From NCBI RefSeq assembly GCF_037861325.1, contig NZ_JAFELW010000005.1: a stretch of 64,000 bases of DNA. One strand, 5' to 3'. Source of the stretch: Riemerella anatipestifer_F. Lineage in GTDB: Bacteria; Bacteroidota; Bacteroidia; Flavobacteriales; Weeksellaceae. The position numbers and the translations under genes are program-made. Below are positions 45,024 through 54,249 of the stretch, in pieces (the first letter of the stretch is position 1; each line of letters starts with the position of its first letter). The notes beneath the pieces are model-generated. The model searched no databases and had not been told where the DNA came from. It saw nothing but the letters and a program-made list of their open reading frames with translations.

Positions 45024-45518
45024 ATGAACAACGAATTTGTTTTAGAGGCCATAAATAGAGAATTTCCAGAAGCGGTATTGTCAGTTTCTGAGCCTCATGG
45101 TCTGTTAACATTAGAGGTAAAAAAAGAAGAGGTAAAAAAGCTTATTCATCATCTAAAAGATTCTTCTTTAGAAATAGGTTTTCTTACAGATATATGCGGT
45201 ATCCATTATCCTCAAGATAAGGCTAAAGAGTTAGGAGTTATCTATCATCTTCATAATATGAAGACTAATTTTAGAGTTCGTCTAAAAGTGTTTATGCCGA
45301 TAGAAGAAGCAGAGGTAGATACCATTTCAGATTTATATTCAGGAGCTAACTGGATGGAGAGGGAAACATTTGATTTTTACGGTATTAGATTTAAGGGGCA
45401 TCCTGATTTAAGAATTATCTTAAATGACCCAGATATGGGCTACCACCCAATGCTTAAGCAATATCGTTTAGAAGATGGTACTAGAGAGGATAAAGATGAT
45501 AAAATGTTTGGTAGATAG
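45024..45518 (+). CDS. nuoC: NADH-quinone oxidoreductase subunit C
   Basis: A 164-residue 30-kDa-type subunit of the peripheral arm. The family signature is seen in ANWMERETFDFYGIRFKGHPDLRIIL, with the WxERE.(Y/F)D(M/F)(Y/F)G core. NuoC and NuoD are separate genes here, unlike the fused protein of E. coli. Confidence 0.95.
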   Translation: MNNEFVLEAINREFPEAVLSVSEPHGLLTLEVKKEEVKKLIHHLKDSSLEIGFLTDICGIHYPQDKAKELGVIYHLHNMKTNFRVRLKVFMPIEEAEVDTISDLYSGANWMERETFDFYGIRFKGHPDLRIILNDPDMGYHPMLKQYRLEDGTREDKDDKMFGR

Positions 45519-45553
45519 AACTATTGGATATTTTACCCAAAATAAAATGAATT

Positions 45554-46777
45554 ATGAAAGATAACGAACTATCTAATATACTTAACCAATACGAAAGTAG
45601 TGAGCAAATTGATGGGCAATTATATACCCTTAATTTAGGACCTACACACCCCGCAACACACGGTATATTCCAAAATGTACTAACAATGGATGGGGAAAAG
45701 ATACTTCACTCTGAGCAAACGGTAGGTTATATTCATCGTGCTTTTGAGAAAATATCAGAGAGAAGACCTTACGCTCAGATTACTACACTTACAGACCGTC
45801 TTAATTACTGCTCAGCTCCAATCAACAACTTAGGGTGGCATATGACGGTGGAAAAACTCATCGGTTGTAAAGTACCGAAAAGGGTAGATTATATGCGTAT
45901 CATCATTATGGAGTTGGCTAGAATTGCAGACCATTTGGTATGTAATGGGGTAATAGGAGTAGATACAGGAGCTATTACAGGGTTTACCTATGTGTTCCAA
46001 GACAGAGAGCGTATTTACGAAATGTACGAGCAAATCTGTGGAGCTAGAATGACTACCAATATTGGTAGAATTGGTGGTTTTGAGAGAGATTTTAGCCCTA
46101 AATTTCACGAATTAATTAAAGATTTTATTAAAAACTTCCCAAAAAGATTTCAAGAGTTTTGTAACCTAATGGAACGAAACAGAATCTTTATGGATAGAAC
46201 TATCGGGGCAGGACCTATTTCGGCAGAGAGAGCTCTTAATTACAGCTTTACAGGACCTAATCTTCGTGCGGCTGGGGTAGATTACGATGTGCGTGTAGCA
46301 CAACCTTACTCATCTTATGATGATTTTGATTTTATCATTCCAGTAGGAACGGCAGGAGATACTTATGACAGATTTATGGTTCGTCAGCAGGAGATATGGG
46401 AAAGTTATAAGTTGGTTAAAAATGCTTATGAAAACCTTCCAGAGGGAGATTATCACGCAGATGTTCCAGAGTTTTATTTGCCAGCAAAAGCAGATGTTTA
46501 CACCAAAATGGAAGCTCTTATCTATCACTTTAAAATTGTTATGGGAGAGCAAGATATTCCTAAAGGAGAGGTGTACCACTGTGTGGAAGGTGGAAACGGA
46601 GAGTTAGGTTTCTATCTTATTAGTGATGGCGGAAGAACACCATACAGGCTACACTTTAGAAGACCGTGTTTTATATACTACCAAGCGTTCCCAGAAATGA
46701 TAAAAGGCTCTATGATTTCTGATGCTATTGTAACTATGAGTAGTATGAATGTAATTGCAGGAGAATTAGACGCCTAA
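45554..46777 (+). CDS. nuoD: NADH-quinone oxidoreductase subunit D
   Basis: The 407-residue 49-kDa-type subunit forms the quinone pocket with NuoB. It carries LGPTHPATHGIFQNVL with the conserved His residues, GYIHRAFEKISE, RLNYCSAP and the C-terminal ISDGGRTPYRLHFRRP. The remains of the NiFe hydrogenase-like fold are as in other complex I proteins; cysteine ligands of hydrogenases are absent as expected. Confidence 0.97.
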   Translation: MKDNELSNILNQYESSEQIDGQLYTLNLGPTHPATHGIFQNVLTMDGEKILHSEQTVGYIHRAFEKISERRPYAQITTLTDRLNYCSAPINNLGWHMTVEKLIGCKVPKRVDYMRIIIMELARIADHLVCNGVIGVDTGAITGFTYVFQDRERIYEMYEQICGARMTTNIGRIGGFERDFSPKFHELIKDFIKNFPKRFQEFCNLMERNRIFMDRTIGAGPISAERALNYSFTGPNLRAAGVDYDVRVAQPYSSYDDFDFIIPVGTAGDTYDRFMVRQQEIWESYKLVKNAYENLPEGDYHADVPEFYLPAKADVYTKMEALIYHFKIVMGEQDIPKGEVYHCVEGGNGELGFYLISDGGRTPYRLHFRRPCFIYYQAFPEMIKGSMISDAIVTMSSMNVIAGELDA

Positions 46778-46834
46778 AATTTTGCTAAAACTAAAAAAGA
46801 ATTAGAGTACACAGTACTTTTACAAGATAAAAAA

Positions 46835-47347
46835 ATGAACGAGACAGTTATAGCTTTTAAGCCAGAAACCTTAGAAAAGGTTCATAAAATCATCGCTAGA
46901 TATCCTGAAGGGAAACAAAAGTCGGCACTTATTCCTGTTTTGCATATTGCACAAAAGGAATTCGGGGGGTGGCTTAGTGTTCCTGTGATGGACTATGTGG
47001 CGGAGGTGCTTAACATATTACCAATAGAGGTGTACGAAGTGGCTACTTTCTACACAATGTTTAATATGAAGCCGGTAGGTAAATATGTGCTAGAAGTGTG
47101 TAGAACAGGACCTTGTATGCTCAATGGGAGTGATGATATTTTAGACCATATCCGTAAAACACTTAACATTAAGGATGGAGAAACTACGGAAGATGGTTTG
47201 TTTACATTAAAACCTGCGGAATGTTTAGGGGCTTGTGGCTATGCACCGATGATGCAGCTAGGGAAATTTTATCATGAACATTTAACTAAAGAGAAAGTAG
47301 ATGAAATCCTTGAGCTATGCAGACAAGGAGCCATTGCTTTGGATTAA
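46835..47347 (+). CDS. nuoE: NADH-quinone oxidoreductase subunit E
   Basis: A 170-residue thioredoxin-fold subunit binding the 2Fe-2S cluster N1a. Two of its cysteines are in EVCRTGPCMLNG and two in AECLGACGYAPMMQL, giving the full C-x4-C / C-x3-C set. Together with NuoF and NuoG it makes the NADH-oxidising tip. Confidence 0.96.
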   Translation: MNETVIAFKPETLEKVHKIIARYPEGKQKSALIPVLHIAQKEFGGWLSVPVMDYVAEVLNILPIEVYEVATFYTMFNMKPVGKYVLEVCRTGPCMLNGSDDILDHIRKTLNIKDGETTEDGLFTLKPAECLGACGYAPMMQLGKFYHEHLTKEKVDEILELCRQGAIALD

Positions 47348-47360
47348 ATAAAAAGAAAAA

Positions 47361-48716
47361 ATGAGTAAAAAACTTTTACTTAAAGATGCACATATAGAGG
47401 GTATTCGTTATTTTGATGTTTACCGCAAACAGGGAGGTTATCAAGCTGCAGAAAAGGCACTTAAGATGACTCCTGAAGAAATTTTAGAAGAAGTAAAAAC
47501 TTCTGGACTAAGAGGTCGTGGAGGGGCAGGTTTCCCTACGGGACTTAAGTGGAGCTTTTTAGCTAAGCCAGAAGGGGTGCCTAGACACTTGGTAGTGAAT
47601 GCCGATGAGTCAGAGCCAGGTACTTTCAAGGACAGATATTTGATGGAGTTTATTCCTCATCTTTTAATTGAGGGAATGTTAATTTCGTCTTATTGTTTAG
47701 GTTCTAATGCTTCTTACATCTACATTAGAGGTGAGTATTCTTGGATTCCTGATATTTTAGAGGAAGCTATTGAGGAAGCTAAAAAAGCAGGATTTTTAGG
47801 TAAAAATATATTAGGTTCTGGCTTTGATTTGGAAATTTATGTCCAAAGAGGAGGTGGAGCTTACATCTGTGGAGAGGAGACTGCCCTTCTAGAATCATTA
47901 GAAGGAAGAAGAGGTAATCCTAGACTAAAACCTCCATTCCCAGCGGTTAAAGGGCTTTGGGAAAGACCTACGGTGGTTAACAATGTTGAGTCTATTGCAG
48001 CGGTAGTGCCTATTATCAATATTTCTGGAGCAGAATATGCTAAAATTGGAGTTGGGCGTTCTACAGGAACTAAGCTAATTTCTGCGTGTGGTAATATCAA
48101 TAAGCCGGGAGTTTATGAAATTGATATGACCATTACCGTGGAAGAATTTATATATTCTGATGAATATTGTGGTGGAATACCTAACGGAAAGCGTCTTAAG
48201 GCGTGTATTCCTGGAGGTAGCTCTGTGCCTATTGTACCAGCTAATTTATTGCTGAGAACCATAGATGGTAAACCAAGATATATGAATTATGAATCTCTTT
48301 CGGAAGGAGGCTTTGCAACTGGTACTATGATGGGTTCAGGTGGTTTCATCGTTTTAGATGAAGACCAATCTGTGGTAAAACACACCATGACTTTAGCTCG
48401 TTTCTATAACCACGAAAGTTGTGGGCAATGTACACCTTGTAGAGAAGGAACGGGGTGGATGTATCGTATCCTGAAAAAGATTGTAGAAGGTAAAGGAGAA
48501 ATGTCCGATATAGATTTACTATGGGATATTCAAAGAAAAATAGAGGGTAATACCATTTGTCCGTTAGGAGATGCAGCAGCGTGGCCTGTAGCAGCAGCTA
48601 TTCGTCATTTCCGTGATGAGTTTGAATGGTATGTTAAAAACCCAGAGTTAGCATTAACTCAAAACTACGGTTTAGGAAATTATGCAGATCCTATACCTTT
48701 AAAAGTGGAAGAATAA
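47361..48716 (+). CDS. nuoF: NADH-quinone oxidoreductase subunit F
   Basis: A 451-residue subunit that binds NADH, FMN and cluster N3. It contains GLRGRGGAGFPTGLKW (flavin/NADH loop), NADESEPGTFKDR, GGGAYICGEETALLESLEGRRG and the cluster motif ESCGQCTPCREGT with a later Cys in NTICPLGD. All key elements are intact. A 107-base gap with a possible internal promoter separates it from nuoG. Confidence 0.97.
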   Translation: MSKKLLLKDAHIEGIRYFDVYRKQGGYQAAEKALKMTPEEILEEVKTSGLRGRGGAGFPTGLKWSFLAKPEGVPRHLVVNADESEPGTFKDRYLMEFIPHLLIEGMLISSYCLGSNASYIYIRGEYSWIPDILEEAIEEAKKAGFLGKNILGSGFDLEIYVQRGGGAYICGEETALLESLEGRRGNPRLKPPFPAVKGLWERPTVVNNVESIAAVVPIINISGAEYAKIGVGRSTGTKLISACGNINKPGVYEIDMTITVEEFIYSDEYCGGIPNGKRLKACIPGGSSVPIVPANLLLRTIDGKPRYMNYESLSEGGFATGTMMGSGGFIVLDEDQSVVKHTMTLARFYNHESCGQCTPCREGTGWMYRILKKIVEGKGEMSDIDLLWDIQRKIEGNTICPLGDAAAWPVAAAIRHFRDEFEWYVKNPELALTQNYGLGNYADPIPLKVEE

Positions 48717-48793
48717 ATTTTCTCAGATGTAATAAAGAAATATTACTAATAAAGAGAAATGTATATATAAAATAACACAGTCAATTCATAGCC

Positions 48794-48801
48794 TATTTTT
48801 G
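48794..48801 (+). promoter_or_regulatory. Possible internal promoter before nuoG
   Basis: TATTTTTG fits TAnnTTTG in the unusually long nuoF-nuoG gap, 22 bases before the nuoG start. Just upstream lies a small inverted repeat (GTAATA/TATTAC). Confidence 0.35.
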
Positions 48802-48823
48802 AAAAGGTTAATTATAGAAAATT

Positions 48824-49843
48824 ATGAGTGAGGAAGTTAAAAAGTTTAAAGTAACTATAGATGGGCAGACTACAGAGGTTGCTCCTGGTACTAGTATCCT
48901 AGAGGCTGCTAGACAAATCGGGGGGAAGTCTGTGCCACCAGCAATGTGCTATTATAGTAAATTGGAAACTAGTGGTGGTAGATGTCGTACTTGTTTGGTA
49001 GAGGTTTCCAAAGGGTCAGAAGCAGACCCTAGACCAATGCCTAAGCTTGTGGCAAGTTGTCGTACAACAGTGATGGACGGTATGGAGGTGAAAAATTTAA
49101 CTTCTGAGAAAACTCAGGAGGCTAGAAAAGCCGTTACCGAATTCTTACTTGTTAACCACCCATTGGATTGTCCAATTTGTGACCAAGCTGGAGAGTGTCA
49201 TCTTCAAGACTTAGGCTATGAGCATGGAGTAGAAAATACAAGAACGGAGTTTGAAAGACGAACTTTTGAGCCAGAAGATATAGGTCCTTATATTAAACTT
49301 AATATGAACCGTTGTATCCTATGTGCTAGATGTGTCTTAGCGGCTAATCAGCTTACGAAAGAGAGAGAGCATGGGATATTATTTAGAGGAGATCATGCCG
49401 AAATATCTACTTACCTCAATAAAGCACTAGAGAATGATTTTATAGGCAATGTGATTGATGTTTGTCCTGTGGGTGCTTTAACGGATAACACTTCTCGTTT
49501 TGCGAGTAGAGTATGGTTTACAAAACCTATGAATGCTACTTGTAAGTGCGAAAAATGTAGTGGTAAAGCAGTATTGTGGATGAAGGGTGATGATGTTATT
49601 AGAGTAACAGCTAGGAAAGACGAGTATGGTGAAGTAGAAGAATTTATTTGTAATGATTGTCGTTTCCATAAGAAAGATGTTAAGTATTGGAATGTTGAAG
49701 GACCGAGACATATTAGCAGACATTCTGTAATTTCTGCCAATCATTACGAAGATTCAACGAATGCTTACGAGCTTTTAGAGGATAATACAGCTAAAGAAAT
49801 AGAAAGCTCTACAGAAAATAAAAATCAAGAAGAAGAAAAATAA
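48824..49843 (+). CDS. nuoG: NADH-quinone oxidoreductase subunit G, short form without the molybdopterin-like domain
   Basis: NuoG of most bacteria has 700-900 residues; this one has 339. It keeps the N-terminal 2Fe-2S domain (CYYSKLETSGGRCRTCLVEV region, then Cys at SCRTT), the HPLDCPICDQAGEC cluster motif (N5), the NRCILCARC...DVCPVGAL motif (N4) and a cysteine set CKCEKC...CNDC matching N7. It stops right after that set and ends in an acidic, low-complexity tail. The molybdopterin-oxidoreductase-like half is missing, with no broken remainder downstream: nuoH starts three bases later. So the short form looks native, as in other Flavobacteriia, not a truncation in this strain. Confidence 0.9.
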   Translation: MSEEVKKFKVTIDGQTTEVAPGTSILEAARQIGGKSVPPAMCYYSKLETSGGRCRTCLVEVSKGSEADPRPMPKLVASCRTTVMDGMEVKNLTSEKTQEARKAVTEFLLVNHPLDCPICDQAGECHLQDLGYEHGVENTRTEFERRTFEPEDIGPYIKLNMNRCILCARCVLAANQLTKEREHGILFRGDHAEISTYLNKALENDFIGNVIDVCPVGALTDNTSRFASRVWFTKPMNATCKCEKCSGKAVLWMKGDDVIRVTARKDEYGEVEEFICNDCRFHKKDVKYWNVEGPRHISRHSVISANHYEDSTNAYELLEDNTAKEIESSTENKNQEEEK

Positions 49844-49846
49844 GTT

Positions 49847-50911
49847 ATGGATTTATTGACCTTTAAAACGATATTGGTAATCTCTCTTTTTATTCTGTCT
49901 CTTACAGTAGCGGCTTATTCTACTTGGGCAGAAAGAAAGGTGGCTGCATTGATGCAAGACCGTATTGGTCCTAATAGAACAGGTCCATTGGGATTATTAC
50001 AGCCTTTGGCTGACGGTGGTAAATTTTTCTTTAAGGAAGACTTTATTCCTAAAAATTCAGAGAAGTTTTTATTTATTTTAGGTCCTGGTTTAGTGATGTT
50101 TATATCACTTATTACAGGAGCGGTTATCCCTTGGGGGAAAAGCCTTAACATAGGTGGAGAATCGTTTAGTTTACAAGTAGCTAACATAGATGTTGGGGTG
50201 CTTTACCTTATAGGTATGGTATCCGTGGGCGTTTATGGTATTATGATAGGAGGTTGGGCTTCTAACAATAAATATTCTCTTATAGGTGCTATTCGTGCAT
50301 CTTCTCAGATGATATCTTATGAATTGGCTATGGGATTAGCATTGTTGTCTATCATTATGATGGCAGGTTCATTAGATTTAAGAGTAATCACAGAAGCACA
50401 AGGTACAGGCAAACTATGGGGGGTAATTCCTGTAGGTTCTGGAATGAATTGGAATATTTTTTATCAACCAGTAGCTTTCTTAGTTTTCTTAGTGGCTGCA
50501 TTGGCAGAGTGTAACCGACATCCGTTCGACTTACCAGAGTGTGAGGCTGAGCTCGTGGCTGGTTTTATGACGGAATATTCTGCGATGAAGCTAGGATTAT
50601 ATATGTTTGGAGAGTATGTTAATATGTTTATCTCCAATGCTTTAATGGTGGTTTTATTCTTTGGTGGTTACAACTATCCAGGGATAGAATGGGTAACAAC
50701 TACCTATGGTGAAAATGTAGCAGGAATTTTAAGTATTGTTGCATTTTTGAGCAAAACATTCTTCGGTATCTTCTTGTTTATGTGGATTAGATGGACGCTT
50801 CCTCGTTTCCGTTACGACCAACTGATGCATCTTGGTTGGAAAACTTTAATCCCATTAGCATTAGTTAATTTATTGATAACAGGAGCGGTAATATTAGCAT
50901 TTGGAAGTTAA
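49847..50911 (+). CDS. nuoH: NADH-quinone oxidoreductase subunit H
   Basis: A 354-residue membrane subunit with eight or more helices, which holds the quinone channel at the arm interface. Visible signatures are ERKVAALMQDRIGPNRTGPLGLLQPLADG split around RIGPNR, the acidic loop AECNRHPFDLPECEAELVAGF and WTLPRFRYDQLM. It starts three bases after nuoG. Confidence 0.97.
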   Translation: MDLLTFKTILVISLFILSLTVAAYSTWAERKVAALMQDRIGPNRTGPLGLLQPLADGGKFFFKEDFIPKNSEKFLFILGPGLVMFISLITGAVIPWGKSLNIGGESFSLQVANIDVGVLYLIGMVSVGVYGIMIGGWASNNKYSLIGAIRASSQMISYELAMGLALLSIIMMAGSLDLRVITEAQGTGKLWGVIPVGSGMNWNIFYQPVAFLVFLVAALAECNRHPFDLPECEAELVAGFMTEYSAMKLGLYMFGEYVNMFISNALMVVLFFGGYNYPGIEWVTTTYGENVAGILSIVAFLSKTFFGIFLFMWIRWTLPRFRYDQLMHLGWKTLIPLALVNLLITGAVILAFGS

Positions 50912-50984
50912 TACCAAGTTTATAAAATTGAAATACAAGATAAAGACAATTAAATAATGTCTAACATCTAATATCTAATAGATA

Positions 50985-51512
50985 ATGAAATTAACAAATA
51001 GATCAAAAGTAGTTTCTAATAAAAAGATGACTTTGGCGGAAAAGGCTTATCTCCCTGCTATAGTTAAGGGTATGAGCATTACACTAAAGCATTTTTTTAA
51101 GAAAGATAGTACGATACAATATCCAGAACAGGAAAAGCCAAGGGCTAAAGTATGGCGTGGGAGACATGTTCTTAAAAGAGATGATGAAGGTAGAGAGAGA
51201 TGTACCGCTTGTGGGCTTTGTGCGGTTGCTTGCCCTGCGGAAGCCATTACGATGACTTCGGCTGAAAGAACTAAGGAAGAAAAACATCTTTATAGAGAGG
51301 AAAAATATGCTTCTACTTACGAAATTAATATGTTGAGATGTATTTTCTGTGGATTGTGTGAGGAGGCTTGTCCTAAATCAGCGATTTATCTTACAGATAG
51401 ATTAGTAGATGTAGAGTCTAACCGTGGTTCTTTTGTCTATGGAAAAGACAAACTAGTGGAGGATATGAACAATAGAATAGATATTAGTGAAAGACAAAAG
51501 AAATCTTATTAA
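50985..51512 (+). CDS. nuoI: NADH-quinone oxidoreductase subunit I
   Basis: A 175-residue ferredoxin-like subunit with two 4Fe-4S motifs, CTACGLCAVACPAEAI and CIFCGLCEEACPKSAI (clusters N6a and N6b), preceded by an N-terminal amphipathic helix. It links the clusters of NuoG to N2 in NuoB. nuoJ follows after three bases. Confidence 0.97.
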   Translation: MKLTNRSKVVSNKKMTLAEKAYLPAIVKGMSITLKHFFKKDSTIQYPEQEKPRAKVWRGRHVLKRDDEGRERCTACGLCAVACPAEAITMTSAERTKEEKHLYREEKYASTYEINMLRCIFCGLCEEACPKSAIYLTDRLVDVESNRGSFVYGKDKLVEDMNNRIDISERQKKSY

Positions 51513-51515
51513 GTA

Positions 51516-52013
51516 ATGGAGCAGATTGTTTTTTATATTATTTCAGGTTTAGCGGTTATTAGTGCTATCTATTTTGTAGCAGCTAAAAATCCGTTGTATA
51601 GCATATTGTCTTTAGTAATTACATTTTTTTCTATAGCAGGATTGTATATATTACTTAATGCTCAATTTTTGGGAATTGTGCAAATTATAGTATATGCAGG
51701 AGCTATTATGGTTTTATTCTTATATGTGCTTATGATGCTTAATCTAAAGGAGAAAGACGAAGGCAAAAAGGATAACTTAATGAAATTTGCAGGAATTTTC
51801 TCTGCAGGACTTCTTTTAGTGGGTTTTTTAGGAGCTTTAAGAGGTTATGTAGGAAATGAATTGCCTGTAACTGAGATTACAGAAGGTGTAGGGCTTACCA
51901 AAAATTTGGGAAGATTATTGTTTAATGAATATGTATTGCCGTTTGAGTTGGCTTCAATTTTAATTCTTTCGGGGATTGTAGGAGCGGTGCTAATTGGTAA
52001 AAAAGATTTATAA
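51516..52013 (+). CDS. nuoJ: NADH-quinone oxidoreductase subunit J
   Basis: A 165-residue membrane subunit with five helices. The helix IVQIIVYAGAIMVLFLYVLMML contains the conserved Tyr and pi-bulge region of NuoJ. Part of the membrane proton path next to NuoK. Confidence 0.94.
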   Translation: MEQIVFYIISGLAVISAIYFVAAKNPLYSILSLVITFFSIAGLYILLNAQFLGIVQIIVYAGAIMVLFLYVLMMLNLKEKDEGKKDNLMKFAGIFSAGLLLVGFLGALRGYVGNELPVTEITEGVGLTKNLGRLLFNEYVLPFELASILILSGIVGAVLIGKKDL

Positions 52014-52019
52014 AATATT

Positions 52020-52346
52020 ATGGAAATGAATTCTTTTGTACAGAACATTCCTTTGGATTATTATGTAGTTTTATCTACATTTTTATTCTGTTTGGGTGTT
52101 TTGGGTGTTTTGTTAAGAAAAAATGCCATTGTTATTTTGGGATGCGTAGAGCTTATGCTTAATTCTGTAAATCTATTATTAGTAGCATTTTCTACCTATT
52201 ACGGAGATGCTCATGGGCAGATGTTAGTATTTTTCATTATGGTGGTAGCTGCGGCAGAAGTAGCTGTGGGACTGGCTATTATTACTATGATGTACCGAAA
52301 TATAAAATCAGTAGATATTAGTATTTTAAATAAATTAAAAGGATAA
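52020..52346 (+). CDS. nuoK: NADH-quinone oxidoreductase subunit K
   Basis: A 108-residue three-helix subunit. Conserved membrane glutamates are seen in GCVELMLNSVNLLLVAF and in AAAEVAVGLAIITMMYR. It may start at either of two close Met codons (residues 1 and 3). Confidence 0.95.
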   Translation: MEMNSFVQNIPLDYYVVLSTFLFCLGVLGVLLRKNAIVILGCVELMLNSVNLLLVAFSTYYGDAHGQMLVFFIMVVAAAEVAVGLAIITMMYRNIKSVDISILNKLKG

Positions 52347-52353
52347 AAGAAAT

Positions 52354-54246
52354 ATGGAAAATATAGTTTATGCAATTGTTCTTTTTCCTTTATTAGGCTT
52401 TTTAATCAACGGATTATTAGGGAAAAGATTAACTAAAATTGTAGTAGGCGGTTTGGCTACTGCGGTGGTATTTGTTTCATTTTTACTTTCGGTTTATATC
52501 TTTACACAGTTCAATTCGGATAGCCCAGCTTTAGTGGTAAAGGCTTTTGAATGGTTCCGTGTTAATGGTATGCAGGTTAATTTTGGGTTTCAGGTAGACC
52601 AGCTTTCTTTAATGATGATGATGATCATTACAGGGATTGGTTCTTTAATCCATTTGTATTCTATTGGATATATGAGCCATGATGAAGGCTTCTATAAATT
52701 CTTTACTTATCTTAACCTGTTTATATTCTCTATGTTACTTCTAGTAATGGGAAGTAACTATTTGATTCTGTTTATCGGTTGGGAAGGTGTTGGTCTTTGT
52801 TCTTATTTATTGATTGGTTTTTGGTATAAAAATCAAGAGTATGGTAAGGCGGCTAGAAAGGCTTTCATTATGAACCGTATAGGTGATTTAGGCTTGTTGA
52901 TAGGTATTTTTATGCTAGCTTCCGAAGTAAATGCGGTAGATTATCTAAGTGTAGCTCAAAACTCATCTAAATTTGCTATTGATAGCCCAGTGGTTATCTT
53001 CATCACATTGAGTTTATTTGTAGGAGCGGTAGGTAAATCAGCACAATTGCCACTATTTACATGGTTACCAGATGCCATGGCAGGACCTACTCCAGTATCT
53101 GCACTTATCCACGCAGCTACGATGGTTACAGCAGGTATTTATTTGGTAGTTCGTTCTAATTTCTTATATTCTTTAGCACCTACTACATTAGATGTTATCT
53201 TGTATATAGCATTGCTTACAGCAGCTTTAGCAGCGTTTATGGCATTAAGACAAAACGATATTAAAAAGGTATTGGCTTACTCTACAGTATCTCAGCTAGG
53301 ATTTATGTTTGTAGCTTTGGGAGTAGGAGCTTATACAGCAGCGATGTTCCATTTGATGACACATGCTTTCTTCAAGGCATTACTATTCTTAGGTTCGGGT
53401 TCTGTAATCCACGCGATGAGTGGAGAGCAAGATATGAGGTTTATGGGAGGACTTAAAAAGTATATTCCTATAACTCACGCTACTTTTCTTATAGGGACAT
53501 TGGCTATATCGGGAATGCCGTTATTTTCAGGTATGATTTCTAAAGATGAAATATTGGTGTCTGCGTATGCTAAAAATCCAATATTCTGGGTAATTCTTTT
53601 CGTAATAGCAGCTATGACGGCTACTTATATGTTTAGATTGTATTACCTTACTTTCCACGGTTCTTTCAGAGGGACAGAGGAGCAAAAACATCACCTTCAC
53701 GAAAGTCCACTTAATATGACTTTACCATTGATGGTTTTATCGGTGTTGTCTTTGTTGGGGGGGGGCTTGAATTTGCCTCATTTTATAGCTCACGGAGAAT
53801 ACCAAACTTTACACCATTGGTTAGAAGGGTTGTATTATGTTTACACAAAGGAAATGGTTGAAGTTCCATTTAATGTAGAAATGATTTTACTAGGGCTTAC
53901 AATACTAATGTTCTTTATAGTTTGGTTTGCCGTAAGATATTTGTATGTTACTAAAAACAAACAGCCTAAAGCTGAATACACAGGTTGGGAAAAACTGTCT
54001 GCTCAAAAATTGTATATAGACGAAATTTACAATGCTGCTGTGGTAAAACCAGTAGAAGGTTTGGGTAAATTGGCTTCTATGTTTGATAAAGGAATTTTAG
54101 ACCGTTTAGTAACACTTATAGGTTTAGGTTCGGTAGGTTCAGGTAGAGCATTCAAAAAAGTTCAGAATGGAAATGTAGAAAACTACATTTTAATTATGTC
54201 TTTGGCGATAGGTATTATTTTAATTATTAACTTTTTAGTTCTATAA
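52354..54246 (+). CDS. nuoL: NADH-quinone oxidoreductase subunit L
   Basis: The 630-residue distal antiporter-like subunit. It has LFIGWEGVGLCSYLLIGFWY with the key Glu, the FVGAVGKSAQLPLFTWLPDAMAGPTPVSALIHAATMV region (Lys and His of the proton channel) and a C-terminal lateral helix region. Transports protons with NuoM and NuoN. Confidence 0.97.
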   Translation: MENIVYAIVLFPLLGFLINGLLGKRLTKIVVGGLATAVVFVSFLLSVYIFTQFNSDSPALVVKAFEWFRVNGMQVNFGFQVDQLSLMMMMIITGIGSLIHLYSIGYMSHDEGFYKFFTYLNLFIFSMLLLVMGSNYLILFIGWEGVGLCSYLLIGFWYKNQEYGKAARKAFIMNRIGDLGLLIGIFMLASEVNAVDYLSVAQNSSKFAIDSPVVIFITLSLFVGAVGKSAQLPLFTWLPDAMAGPTPVSALIHAATMVTAGIYLVVRSNFLYSLAPTTLDVILYIALLTAALAAFMALRQNDIKKVLAYSTVSQLGFMFVALGVGAYTAAMFHLMTHAFFKALLFLGSGSVIHAMSGEQDMRFMGGLKKYIPITHATFLIGTLAISGMPLFSGMISKDEILVSAYAKNPIFWVILFVIAAMTATYMFRLYYLTFHGSFRGTEEQKHHLHESPLNMTLPLMVLSVLSLLGGGLNLPHFIAHGEYQTLHHWLEGLYYVYTKEMVEVPFNVEMILLGLTILMFFIVWFAVRYLYVTKNKQPKAEYTGWEKLSAQKLYIDEIYNAAVVKPVEGLGKLASMFDKGILDRLVTLIGLGSVGSGRAFKKVQNGNVENYILIMSLAIGIILIINFLVL

Positions 54247-54249
54247 TAG

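Noticed and set aside
48824..49843. nuoG as a strain-specific truncated pseudogene
   Set aside because: The frame ends cleanly with a natural tail, nuoH starts three bases later and no remnant of the missing half is present, so a native short form is more likely.
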